A model generated the notes under the pieces. It ran no database searches, had not been told where the DNA came from, and saw nothing but the letters and a program-made list of their open reading frames with translations. Shown here in pieces: positions 53,532-64,000 of a stretch of 64,000 nt of DNA. The position numbers were made by a program, and so were the translations under genes. This DNA is from Symbiodinium microadriaticum (lineage: Eukaryota; Sar; Dinophyceae; Suessiales; Symbiodiniaceae): positions 258,644-322,643 of the forward strand of contig LSRX01000456.1 in the NCBI GenBank assembly GCA_001939145.1. The letters run 5' to 3'. Numbering within the stretch: position 1 is the stretch's first letter; each line of letters starts with the position of its first letter.

Positions 53532-56500
53532 TTGCCCCATGGATTGGATGTTACAGGCAGGCCACCCAATGCTCATCGACCGCCCCCGCCGCCACCGCCG
53601 CCCCAGGAGCCCATGAGTCTTGCGACACTTTCTTCATCAGGTTCTCAGATGCCGAAGATGAGCACACCGCGACCGCCGCGGCCACCGACTCAGGCAGAGG
53701 ACAAGGACTTGCACGGTGCAGCGGCTCAGGGTTCCAAGCCGGTTGGGTCCGATTCCTCAGCACCGGCTCTGCCCTCCTCGGTCATCCACCTGGACTTTTT
53801 CTCGGGGATTGGATCGGCGAGCTTGGCCCTTCAGCGTTTGGGGGTTTCCATCCGTCATGTTATGTCTTGGGAGGTTGACGAGGCGGCTATTGCGGTTGCA
53901 AGGCGGGCTTCACGACGCACGACGAAGTCTCAGCGTGGCAGTCTGTTGGATGATACTCCGGCAGCAGCGGCCGAAGCCATCGAGTGCATACCAGGAGGAG
54001 CTGCCGACTTGATCGTCATCACGGCGGCAGCGCCGTGCCCAGACTTCAGTCGGATTAGATCCGACAATGCGCCGGGCCGTTCGGGCCCCTCTGGCAACCT
54101 CTTCGTGCGGTTCACAGCCTTTCTTCAAGCATTGCTGAATCTCCTCCCGGGCAGGCGGGCATGCCTGCTTGCGGAGAATGTGCTGATGCACAATCCCGCG
54201 GACACGCAGTGGTTTTCCAAACAACTGGATGCTGAAGCTGTGCTTGCAGATGCCTCGGACTATGGTGCGATCCATCGGCCACGATTGTGGTGGTCGTGGA
54301 CCGATTGGTCGGCGGTTCGTCTTTATCCTGGCAAGGCCTCTGAGCTGAAGTCGACCAAGCAAGGCAAGGTGCCGCAGCTGGTCTTGGACGTTCCCAAGGA
54401 TTCCCTCCAGGACCTGCAACCCGAGGGTCTTGTTTTTCATGATAAGGTTTTGCGGCGCGAAATTTTGTTGCCTTGCCTCACGACACCTGCCATCGAAGAA
54501 GGCGGACGTGAGGCACCGCGAAACATGAAAGGCAAGATCGATTCCATCACGAGGACCCGATGGCTTGAAGGTCGCAGGCAGTATGCACCATGGTTCTTTG
54601 CAGAAACAGCAATGCTTCGTGTTTCTGATAGTAAGCTTCACTTGTTGCCGATCGAGACGAATGAAGCTCTTCATCACTTTGATCGCGACTTTTCGTCATG
54701 CCCCAACGTGACTTTGAAGGATCGCCATAGGCTTTTGGGCAACTCGTGGCACGTGGGAGTAGCCACAGAGATGCTGAGGTTCTCTTTGCTTTACGGGGTG
54801 AGGTCTCTTCCGGGGCCTCACGCTGCAGGCGCTTCTGATGTGTCGGGAGTCATAGATCTGGAGTCAGCGAAGCAGTTGGCCAGCCGACATCCGTTGCCCA
54901 TGCGGAGGACGCCCGAAATGTGCGATCATGTTGATATGCAGCCTGCTGATGATATGTGGGCTCACTGGTTGTCTTCAGCTGAGGCGGTACACCCGTTGCA
55001 CCAGAGGCCTAGCTTAGACCCTGCACTTGAGCTTACGTTGCAGAGGCTTCTTAAGTACGATCCGGCAAATCTGCATTCCTTTCGAGAACGTGTGCTGAGG
55101 GACATACGTTTGCGCAAAGCTGAGCTGCGACAATCTACAGAACAGTGGTTTCAAAGTTTACCGACACATGTACAACAAGCATACCTCCTCCCAGATGGTG
55201 ACGTTGTGCAAGTGCCACTGTTCATTGAACTGCTCCGAGGTTGCTCCTACCCCGCGACCGAGACGCTGGAAGAGGCGCTCTCTCGAGGCTTTCCGGTTCT
55301 GGGCAGGATAGAGCCATCTCCGGGATGGCGACCTCGCTTAGATGACAAATATGATCATCCCATTTCTGATGCTGCTTTTACAAACCTGAACAACGATTAT
55401 GTCAATCAGAAGTTGCGGCAGGGCCGCGTAGACTCTGAATGGGAGACTTGGCTGCAGGAAGTTCTTCAGGAAGTTTCTTTGGGCAGGATGTCTGGCCCAT
55501 ACGAGGCACCGAGTGCATGGCCCAGGCGGTGTGTGCCGGTCGCTTCACATAGTGCTTACTCGAAATGCCTGCCTGCTGAATCGGACACTCGAGTGGCCAC
55601 TGCCTTCTCAGTGGTGCAGCAGGGCAGTGACGGGGCTCGGAAGGTGCGTCGCTGCGAAGACTACATGCGCAGCGGCCACAACTCAACCATTCATGTCTCA
55701 GACATCCCTGCTCACGATGACATAAGCAGATATGTGCACATTCTTCTAAGACTGAATGCTGCCGGCTGTCAGTCCTTGGTCTGGTGCCAAGACTTATGGG
55801 CGGCTTATCGACAGTTTCCTGTTCAGGTTCCTAATCACGCGTTCGCTCTGCTGTTAACACCGAGTGGCCCGACCCTTTGGCGACACGGTGTGCTCCCGTT
55901 TGGAGCGGCATCCTCGGTGTGGTGCTTCAACAAGTGCGTGGATGCACTGGTGTTTTTCGCACGCAGTCTCATGATGATCTTGGTCATTCATTTCGTGGAT
56001 GACATTGGTTGTCCCGATGCTCAGCATAGTGCCAACAGCAGTTTTCGCTTCTTTTCTGAGTTTTGTGAGGTCTTAGGTATGCGTCTTAAGCCCTCCAAAG
56101 CCCAATCTCCCGCCCTGGAACATAAACTTTTGGGCGTCATTTTGGAGATCTGTTTGGATGGAGTTCGTCTTTCTCCAGCGCCGGACAGACTCGAGAAAGT
56201 CCTGCAGATCATCAAGCAGTCGCTGGCGGACGACTGCCTGGAGCCAACCGTGGCTCAGAGGCTCACTGGCAAGCTTAACTTTCTGTCGACGACTCTTTTT
56301 GGTCAGGCAGCCGCTGCGGCGATGAAGCCTCTTTACGCAAGGGCTCACATCTGTAACAGCCAGGAAGCTTCGACCTTGAACCAGCCGCTGAGATGCGCAT
56401 TGATGTCGTTGCAGACGTTGCTGCGACATTCAATGCCCCGTTGGGTGCCGTTTCAGCCGACCTGCTCCAGGCCTTCAGTGCTGTACGCGGACGCTTTCTT

Positions 56501-57098
56501 CGAACTAGGCGACCAGAGCTTCGGTCTTTCTGACTCCCCTCCCGAGCGGTGGCAGGCCAACAGTTCGAGTCGCTACAGGAATGGATTTGGCTTCGTGGTT
56601 CGCTCAGGCTCAGAGGTCCGCTTTGCGCATGGTTCAATTCCTGCAGATCTGTTGGCCCTCTTTACATCGAGGCGAGCATATATATATATATATATATATA
56701 TAGCTTGGGAAAATACTGGCACAAGATAGCAGCCATATCACTTGTCGTGACATGCTTTCAGAAAATTGGATTGGTTTCTGTGACAACATGGCTGGTAAAG
56801 CTGCTTTGATTCGCGGCTACGGCCGCGATAGTACCGTCAACAACTTACTGGCTTGTTTCTGGGCACTGGCTCAGCGCTTGCGGTGGCAGCCTCACTTGAA
56901 TGGGTGCCGAGCGATTTGAACATTTCCGATCCCTTTTCGAGAGGCGACTGTTCGATTGGCCGGCAGAACAACTGGCGGGAGCTTTCCTCTCCCTTTGGTC
57001 CCTTGTGGCCCGTTTTCCGCAGAGTGGCCACCGACTTGCAGTACGCTCTTGAAGGCGCTCCTACTGACCTTCTGCGGATTCAGTGGCAGTTCATGTGA
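53532..57098 (+). CDS. C5-cytosine DNA methyltransferase / reverse transcriptase / RNase H polyprotein
   Basis: One 1065-codon frame (53532-56729) starts with a Pro-rich leader (1-80). A C5-cytosine methyltransferase follows: motif I LDFFSGIGSASLAL (~87-100), motif IV APCPDFS with the catalytic Cys (~169), motif VI ENV (~215), motif VIII RPRLWW (~250), motif X LLGNSWHVGVATEM (~400). Then comes a DIRS/gypsy-type reverse transcriptase: WCQDLWAAYRQFPV, HGVLPFGAASSVWCFNK and the FVDD active site (~821-824). RNase H begins at LYADAFFE (~983). A (TA)n tract at 56679-56702 interrupts RNase H. Its later parts continue in other frames: ENWIGFCDNMAGKAAL (about 56760), then LEWVPSDLNISDPFSRGD (about 56898-56950) up to about 57098. 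So polymerase and methyltransferase look intact, while RNase H is damaged. The methyltransferase could methylate the element's own DNA copy; this is inference, in line with published reports of such fusions in Symbiodinium. Confidence 0.92.
56679..56702. repeat. (TA)n microsatellite inside RNase H
   Basis: Twelve TA units replace or interrupt conserved RNase H sequence just after the LLALFTSRRA segment and lead to the stop at 56729. Confidence 0.95.
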
Positions 57099-57283
57099 GG
57101 GGCGACTGGGCCTCGACTTGGTGTGGGCAGCGGGCAGAGACGAGGCGGCCTGGAAGTGTCTCTGCGCCCAAGTTTCGGCTCCAGCAGATCGGTGCTTGAT
57201 TGTACCAAAGCGGCACTCTCAGGGTGAAGGAAAAGATCGCTCTGAGCTTCCTGAACGATTCTCGAATCGAACATGCATTTGTC

Positions 57284-57966
57284 ACTAACGTTTTGTCAGG
57301 TGATACTGAGCAGCTCGAAACATGTCGAATCAGTCTCGACTTCGCGAATCATCTTGGATAGGGGGCCCGCACCGCCGGTAGCCTGAAGTCAAGACAGGTA
57401 CCTGGTTTTGCCTCCGACAGGCCCCTGGTGTTGATCCAGGCAAGCCTGGGGACGTCACAAAAACTGCGCGGTCCCATTTTCCTACGCTGGCATGCTGGGC
57501 TAAGTCATCGAAAGTCCCGCCCCCCTTGGATCCACACTGCCTTTCGAGCACGCCACCTGGACAGCGACGGAACCTTCCTCCGATATCCAAACTGCCAGGT
57601 CGTTTTCTCGTGTGCACCGACAATGATAATGCAACATCGAGCGCAGCACGGACAACCAACCGGGCCGATGTCGCTTAAGGCAGGCACTTCATATCCCTGA
57701 GAGAGACTCAGAGATCCCATAAAGGAGAGGTGGGCGACCAATTGTGCTCATGTTGTTTTGTGCGGTCGCCACGCGCGAGCATCACGAGCCTATTTTAGTT
57801 TGGCGCTCATCCCCGTCACTTAGGAGCACTTGTGTGGTGGTCGTTGGTGGTATTTCAGTTTGCTGATGCAGAAGCACGGTTTTGCACTTCCGCTTGTATG
57901 CCGACTGCGAACGATCAAACTCGTCTGGCAGGTCCGAGACAGCACGTAAGCCAAGCATGTTGACCC
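57284..57966. repeat. Right 683-bp direct terminal repeat
   Basis: Second copy, offset 8351 bases from the left repeat. The sequence after it (AGATTCGTGGGC) is unique in the window. Confidence 0.95.
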
Positions 57967-58276
57967 AGATTCGTGGGCGTTTTATAGTGACAGAAGAGGC
58001 GTCTTGGACACATACAAGTATACAAGTATCCACTGAGGGCATCTGATCTGCTGCATTTTGGAGACTTGGAGAGTCGGTTCAAGCCGGAGTTGAGAAACCC
58101 AGAGGAAGGAGGAATGCAAGTGTATACTCTTCAGCACTGTTCAGATTGCACGATGCAACCTGGGGCCATGCCCTAGCCCTGGGCTTCCCAAGGCAGGGAA
58201 GCGAAGACGGGAGATTCTTGAACCTTCTTGGGCCGAGCTTCTTTGGGAAGGAGATGAGCCCTGGCGGCCGAGTTAG

Positions 58277-61200
58277 ATGTCGTTCCCGCTTCCACCGAAA
58301 CCGCGTCGGCGCTTGGCAGACTTCGACGTGGATCCGGAGGCGAGCGGCCTTTGGAATCACTTTAGACGTCAAGAAAGATTCAGAGTTGGTACATGCAGCT
58401 GGGAATCGAAGGTCATCGGCGATGGCTCCCTCGCATTGGTGCGTGTGGCACAGGAGAAAGCCAGCGGCAAGAGGTATGCTCTGAAGGCGGGGTTGAAGTA
58501 AAGGTCTCTGAGACTGAAGAGTCGTGTGCAGGCCTTCGATCGCAGACTACTGCGGAGCAACCACAAGGAAGCCGACGTGACTATCGAGGATCCCCCCCGC
58601 GGGATCCCAGCATGACCGCAAGTCTGCTGGCTCAGATGTCAACGTATAGAGCCCTTCCAAGTCTCGATCGCACAACAGTGGGATTCCCCTAAATCCTGAA
58701 ACCCTAAACCCTATAAACCCTAAACCCTGAAACCCTAAACCCCATAAACTATAAACCCCAATCTGGGTATTCAGGAGCACTGCTTGCGAAGAGCTAACCA
58801 TCCCGGCATTGCAGCGAGCTGAGTTGCTGAGACCCAAGGAGCCTTCCCTGTACCCATAGGCTCCATAGTAGTTCCTCTTTGTGGTTTATATTTAGGATTC
58901 TATAAGGTAATCTCAAAAAGGAACTACTATGGAGCCTATGGGTAACCACGCAGCCTACCTTTAGGTTCAGTCCTGACATGTCGCGGGCATGTCGCTGTTC
59001 GGTTCTGGATGGGTTTTCCCTGATATGGTAAAACGATAAGAAGAGCAGATGAATAATTACTGATAACACAACGAATATTCATGGACAAAAAACGATAAGA
59101 AGCACTAGTTAGAGCTATAGCGACATTTTGAGATAGAATGCGTATGCAGGGCTCTTGTGCAATGCCCGTGGGGTTGCCAGTGGACTGAGCCTTTTTCCGC
59201 TCCTTCTGAAAAAGGTCAAGCTTCATGCGTCCTTTAGAGACGAGGCGCAGCAAGAATCTAAGAAGTTAGGGAAAGTTCTCACTTTTTGCCGTGCTCTGCA
59301 AGCGACGTAGCAGGAGTGGCACTACTTTACTTTGGAGCTCTGTCCTGGCGTTCGCCACCCGGCTAGCTTATAAGTTCTGACTATCAAAACAGAGAGTCCC
59401 ACATCGAGGGCGAGCTTTGGAGCCTGTCCCGTGCCATCGGCTGCCCAGAGAGCCTTGGGAGGCCAGAGAAGAGCAGCCGCTTGTGCGAAAGCCTGCCTTT
59501 CTCATGCGCAGGCACTGCCTCTGCCAGGTCTTCGAAGCAGCCGGAGACCTGGGTGGGTCGATCCCTGCAGCAGATTCTCTCCTTGAAGCGAAACGAATGA
59601 GGTCCAGTACCTGAGAGATGCACGGATTGTCCACAGGGATCTGAAGCACCTCGGCTTCGGTCGCTCAATTCGCTCAATTTGGCAAAACCCAGGGCGACCT
59701 CGGAGAACGGTGCTTCCTGACATGGAAATTTGTGGCAACTCTCTTCCGACAGAGGTCGCCATGTTAAATCCTGTATTTCTGAAGCCCCAGCAATCTGAAA
59801 ATCTTGAAGCCGGAGGCTGTAAGAGTTCACTGCGCTGTGACGTATAAGTCGTGAACTGCAGGGCAGAGAACGTGCTCATTGGACCGCGAGGCAGGCGAAT
59901 TGAGGCGTTGCCCCTGCTCCACCCTGGCATGGGCAAGGCAACTGCAAGCTCATTGACTTTGGCAGTGCCAGGGATTTGGCGAACCCGCAGGCAATTGTGA
60001 CGATTCTATAGACCTCTTCTCACATCGGGAGACCTGGTGCAGGTGAAGGGAGCGGGCACTCGAAACTTCAAGACTGTCATGGAGGACCGCCCCTGGATGC
60101 AGCCAACATCATAGTTCATTCTATGAGTTTGACACGGTACGGCATGGCTGATGGGGAAAACACATTCGCCTGCGGTTGCTTTAGTGACAATTTTGAAGCG
60201 TGGATGGTGGGTAGTGAAACAGGTGTGTTCATAGCAATCTGGGGTCAAGACAAGATCACAAACAGGTTCCTTTCTTCGGCCCCCCTTTTCTGAGCGGGCT
60301 GACAGTCGTGTGGGAGGAGTTCACTTGGTTGGAGAGGTGGACTTCAGCTGCACTTCTGCTTATGGCGGTTGTTCAGGGAGTGTGGTTGGCGGGTACTGAA
60401 ACAGGTGTATTCGTAGCCGTCTTTTGTCAGGATCACACCGAAAAGAAGATATTTTCCACCTTCCCACAAATGGTGTGATTTTGCCCTCTCGAGTTCACGG
60501 TCATAATGCCGACTGTCCAGCCAGAGGTGAGCCTTGACGATCAGCAGATGAAAGCAATCGTCTTTGCACTTTTTCTGTTTATTGCGTTGTTTGGGGAGTG
60601 GAAACCGAATTGGCGTGGCATGCAAGTCTAGCTGCATGTTTTCAGGAGTACGTGGGGACTTCAAACTTCATGGCTCCGGAGGCCTGTTCTCTTGACTCCA
60701 GCCTGCCGCATTTTGAGCGCCTGCCTAGCTGCTCAGGTGGTGAAGAACTTGTCTTCCGACTTTCGATCCGACACCTGGTCACTGGGATGCCTGGTCCCTC
60801 GCATTCGGGGCCCTCGGGCTTGAGTGGAGGTGGAAGAATGCTGCATTCCCGTTGCAGGTATTCCAAGTTCTCGCTGGTCTTCCGCCCTTTCATGGTGGGT
60901 CAACACCTCAAGCAGCACTTGCCTGAAGCAGGACGTGCGCTGGAAGCCCTCAGGTCCATCGTGCGAGTCTACAAGAAGATCAGCCTGCTTCCGAGAGTCT
61001 AGTCCATATAAGGGAAAGCTCCAAAAGCTGGTGTTCCAGAAGTGTTCCAGAAGCTTGACCGTGAATCAGGCAAAGGTGTCTTGGAGTTTCCCAGCAAATG
61101 GCTGAAAGACGATGCTGTTGACCTGATCCAAAGTATGGTGGTCAAGGTGTGTCTTTCAGTTGTGCGTGTTTTTGTTGGCTAGCCTGGCGAAACGCATCCA

Positions 61201-62037
61201 GACAGGATCCAGACGCCCGACTGGGTGCAAAGGATTTGCGAGAAGTGGAGGAGAGCAGCTGCAAGGCCCGGGGCACCTGGAAAAGTTTGGAACCTCGTCG
61301 GCACAGGAGCATCCTTTCTTCCGTGGATTGGGCTTCAAAGGCCCAAGCAGCTTCTCTCATGTTGGCTTCTGATGTCAGTCTTTGGCGCAGTGGTGAAGCT
61401 TGGGAATTCAACATTGCAGATGCTCACCGCCGGCCCGCGCCGGTCTGTACCCTGCGGGAGATGTGCCTGCGCCAAATTGGTCTGCGATGGCACAAGCTTG
61501 GAGCCAAGACCAAAGAACTTAACCAGACAGCTACAGAGATCTTCTCATAGTAAGGATGGTTAATTGTTTCGTTTCCAGTTTGTGTCATCCCTGAACCCCT
61601 TGGAGGTTCGGTGAGCCGGCTTTGACATGGGCGCGGTCGCAGCCAAGTCTCATCCCCCAGGCTTCTCCCTCACAGCTAAACTCTCCCGGCAGCCCCCAAA
61701 AAGAAGCAATGCCAGGTCCTGGCAAGCCTGGAGCGTGTCGCGGAAGTCTCTGACCTGCTCGTCCTTGACCCAGCTGGGTCGAGGAAGACATGCTCTCAGG
61801 TTTGGAAAAGAGAGGGGGTGGGTCATGAGCATCGAATACCAAGGCCCTTCATGTGGGGGTTGTACTGTAATGACAATCTACTTCTGATAATGCTGCACAG
61901 ACACTTTTGAAGCATCCGCGCGACTGAACATGTCTCTGAGTGACTTCAAGTGGCAGAAAGGGGTCATGGGCAGGCTCACCATCCAACGTATTGTTGCATC
62001 TCCGGAGTCCAAGCGCGTACTCGTTGGATCTAAATGA
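58277..62037 (+). CDS. Ser/Thr protein kinase, AGC/PDK1-like, many exons
   Basis: Exon 1 (58277-58486, ATG) has the glycine loop and ATP-binding Lys: VIGDGSLALVRVAQEKASGK then RYALK. Later exons: hinge VFEAAGDL (about 59530-59555); VQYLRDARIVHRDLK (59602-59645); AENVLIGPR (59863-59890); GNCKLIDFGSARDLANPQ with DFG (59938-59990); EYVGTSNFMAPE (60646-60681); VVKNLSSDFRSDTWSLGCL (60737-60793); VFQVLAGLPPFHG (60858-60894); SIVRVYKKI (about 60957); FPSKWLKDDAVDLIQSMVV (about 61090-61146); DPDARLGAKDLREV (about 61205-61250); EHPFFRGLGF (about 61307-61340). A last frame ends at TGA 62037. The junctions keep phase, most with GC donors. The HRD/DFG/APE/HPFF set shows an active kinase of the AGC/PDK1 type. 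The 3' part (QCQVLASLERVAEVSDLL, SDFKWQKGVMGRLTIQRI) could be a PH-like domain. The αC-helix exon was not found by eye. First intron holds a telomere-like array and a foldback element. Confidence 0.75.
58690..58760. repeat. Interstitial telomere-like array in kinase intron 1
   Basis: CCCTAAACCCTATAAACCCT-type units, C-rich strand on +, ending about 90 bases before the foldback element. The pairing of telomere-like array and foldback element also occurs at 29.1-29.4 kb. Confidence 0.75.
58851..58944. mobile_element. Foldback MITE, copy 2
   Basis: TACCCATAGGCTCCATAGTA pairs with the mirror sequence ending at 58944. Inner sequence GGTTTATATTTAGGATTCTA matches copy 1 at 29264-29365 in style and length. 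TA at both ends fits a TA target duplication. Confidence 0.8.
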
Positions 62038-64000
62038 GCATGCTGCTGTTTTTCTCATCTTGATGCTAGCGCGTTCTCGAGCAGAGCAACGGAATCAAAT
62101 CAGCGGCTTGACATCGAGCATGGCAGTTCGACACAAATATGACAATGGTTCAATGATTATCCGGCCCAACTATGCACATGCCGCGTCGCCATTATACTGC
62201 TTCCTTCTCCATTCGCGGAGGGAGGGGGGGCGCCCCAAGAAAAGGGGAGAGCCTTGGTGTTCTGTACTGTACTGCTTCGGTTTGGGCCGCAGCAGAGCTG
62301 GTCTTGTCAGCGCTTCCTGGAAACCCAGAGAGGCATCGACGCTCATTGTCTCCGGACGAGCCCGTCCAATCGAGGGGTTTGCTTTGAGATGTTTCAGCCT
62401 TATAAATACAGTTTAGAAGTATAAGTATAAGTATGAATATATACAAATGAACAAGTAAATAACTAAACAAATATGAATATAAATATAAATAAATAAATAA
62501 ATAAATACATACATATATATATATATATCATAGGTCAATTGAAAGTCAAGCAACACCGCAGCCCGAGAGCTCGAGCTGGTCCCGTTTAGTCAGGGCGGGC
62601 TTGTTAATCTGATTTAGTACACATAGCGGGTAGCATGAGTCTTCAAAGAGCTTGCTATCAAGGCTATATGTGGGGGTAGCCTTTAAAAGCTTTAGCTTTC
62701 TGGTACAGTTGCATACTTTGCCTTTTTTTCTAGGATACCTACGTTTCTCACTGTAGTAGATTCAGTAGAACTCGTGCCCAAAATATGGATACTCCAAAAC
62801 AAAGAAGAGGATGGTATGAGTCCATGTAAGTCACGATAGAGTTGGTTGCTAGGACGATGGGCCTTGGGTTTACTATTAGTCAGGATTGAGGGCTGTAGCT
62901 TAGAATAGCTGAAGTACTTTCAGTTCAAGAACTCGCCAGGAGAACCACGACATGGAAGTTGCCGAGCATTATTTACGGTATGGGTAGTCTCAGGTAGGAA
63001 ATGCAAGCTTCGTTGCAATAGCTCTCAGCTCCAGCCCCGAACTACATATTTGTTCAGACATTGCTGCCGAAACTGTGACAAGTCATTTGCTTTTCCTGGC
63101 ACTGCGGCCAGTGTCCTTTGCTGGAGAGCCCAGGTGTCAACTCGTTGAGATGTGAGGAGTGTAGAAGTGAGTCCATTCTCTCGCTCTCTCTCTCTCTCTC
63201 GCTAACTAAGGCCGGCAAAGACGACGGTGTGACATCGGACTCAGAGGCTCCATCATGCTGATGCCCGTGCTAGGTAGCTGCATCCTCGTCCGTGTTTGAA
63301 ACTCAGTCATGCAGTCATGCCGGTGTCGCAGGATGCTGATTGAAGTTCGTCAGCTGCGGTGCGAGGGGTGAGCGGCTTGCGAAACGCTGCCTTGTTGACC
63401 AAGTCTGCCCCGGCATGAACGCAGCGCCAGAGAGGGGTGGGCATTTGCCCTACAAGCACTGACCCTTCGGCACTCATAGGTCGAAGATGGTGGAGACACG
63501 TCTGGCATGGTCGGTCACTGGCGGCCTGGGACTCAAGGGAACCACACAGGCGGATCTCAACATGTCACCTGCACCATGCGAAAGCCACGCAAAGGCGCTG
63601 ACTCGAAAGCCTTCCAGCTCAGGCCCATGCAGGGAATCTGCTTCACAACATCAGCAAGAAGGTGCTTTGAACCATGCCGCCCAGAGTTTCGAGGGCCCAG
63701 AAGGAAATGCATCATGCCTGCATGCATGTGTCTGTGTATGCATGCATGTATCAGTATGTAGAAACCTACGTATGTAACTATGTAACTTTCGTACACATGT
63801 ATGTATGTATGTATGTATGTATGTATGTATGTATGTATGTATGTACCTGTGTATTGCAATACCATGCCCTGCCATGCGCTACTATGCAATCCCATGCAAC
63901 AGTATGATTTTCAATGGAAGGTAGCGTAATAAAATGTATGAATGTATGCATTGATGTTTGTGTGCATGTGTATGTATGTGTATGTATGATGTGGATGTGC
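62038..64000. other. Microsatellite-rich region, no gene supported
   Basis: Contains AAGTAT/AAAT/AT repeats (about 62416-62528), (TC)n (about 63177-63202) and a pure (ATGT)n tract (about 63797-63844). Remaining frames are short. Probably intergenic or a long intron. Confidence 0.5.

Larger units (their letters stand above)
48933..57966 (+). mobile_element. Retroelement with tyrosine recombinase and DNMT-RT-RNase H polyprotein
   Basis: A 9034-bp unit: left direct repeat (48933-49615), spliced-leader relict (49614-49634), small frame, tyrosine recombinase, gag-like protein, methyltransferase-reverse transcriptase-RNase H, right direct repeat (57284-57966). The repeats are direct, not inverted, and differ at one position (49607 C, 57958 T). 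No DDE integrase, protease or chromodomain was seen, so integration should rely on the tyrosine recombinase, as in DIRS/Ngaro-type elements. Flanks (GATGTA on the left, AGATTC on the right) show no target-site duplication, which also fits that mode. Unlike DIRS or Ngaro elements, I see neither inverted nor split terminal repeats. Several frames are disrupted, so this copy is probably not autonomous. Confidence 0.85.

Noticed and set aside
53910..54677. Reverse-strand frame of 255 codons
   Set aside because: It lies wholly opposite the methyltransferase, whose motifs are unambiguous on the + strand.
48933..57966. Classical gypsy/copia LTR retrotransposon
   Set aside because: No DDE integrase or protease, no clear primer-binding site or polypurine tract next to the repeats, no TG...CA ends, no target duplication; a tyrosine recombinase is present.
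63797..63844. CRISPR-like periodic repeat
   Set aside because: It is a pure ATGT microsatellite without spacers. No CRISPR array exists in the window.

Overview
This window is nuclear DNA of a dinoflagellate, probably of the Symbiodiniaceae/Suessiales type. Evidence read directly from the sequence: a relict of the dinoflagellate trans-spliced leader at 49614-49634; protein-coding exons separated by many short introns that mostly begin with GC rather than GT; interstitial telomere-like CCCTAAA/TTTAGGG arrays; many microsatellites; and gene families typical of these genomes (PPR proteins, CVNH lectin-like proteins, SFI1-like repeat proteins, retroelements that carry a DNA methyltransferase). 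Every gene I can support lies on the + strand, as expected for the unidirectional gene arrays of dinoflagellates. Because genes are split into short exons, most open frames are exons and not whole genes.

Layout: 199-1448 is the 3' part of STT3 (oligosaccharyltransferase). 1877-2578 is a triple CVNH protein. 4467-7060 and 8388-10988 are two PPR proteins. From about 11.3 kb to 31.8 kb, and in weaker traces to about 43.9 kb, lie exons of an SFI1-like (centrin-binding repeat) protein built from recurring exon modules; one module of about 515 bp, introns included, is present twice almost unchanged (15740-16254 and 26685-27199). Between those two copies sit three tandem membrane-anchored sulfotransferase genes (20251-26407). 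26.7-31.8 kb holds more SFI1-like exons mixed with telomere-like arrays, a foldback element and microsatellites. 32.2-34.7 kb is an AT-rich stretch with no visible gene. 39.98-41.93 kb is a G-run-rich repeat element with one 198-codon open frame. 46617-48421 is a complete 11-exon glutathione peroxidase in which an in-frame TGA stands at the catalytic selenocysteine position.

48933-57966 is a 9.0 kb retroelement bounded by 683-bp direct repeats that differ at one base. It encodes a tyrosine recombinase, a gag-like protein, and a large polyprotein with a C5-cytosine DNA methyltransferase, reverse transcriptase and RNase H. The spliced leader sits exactly at the junction of the left repeat and the internal region. 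This suggests that the copy came from a trans-spliced mRNA and regained its left repeat through a circular or recombination intermediate. I consider this the most interesting part of the window.

58277-62037 is a Ser/Thr protein kinase of AGC/PDK1-like type with a telomere-like array and a foldback element in its first intron. The last 2 kb is microsatellite-rich and apparently non-coding. There are two sequence gaps or ambiguities (44451; 46504-46520).
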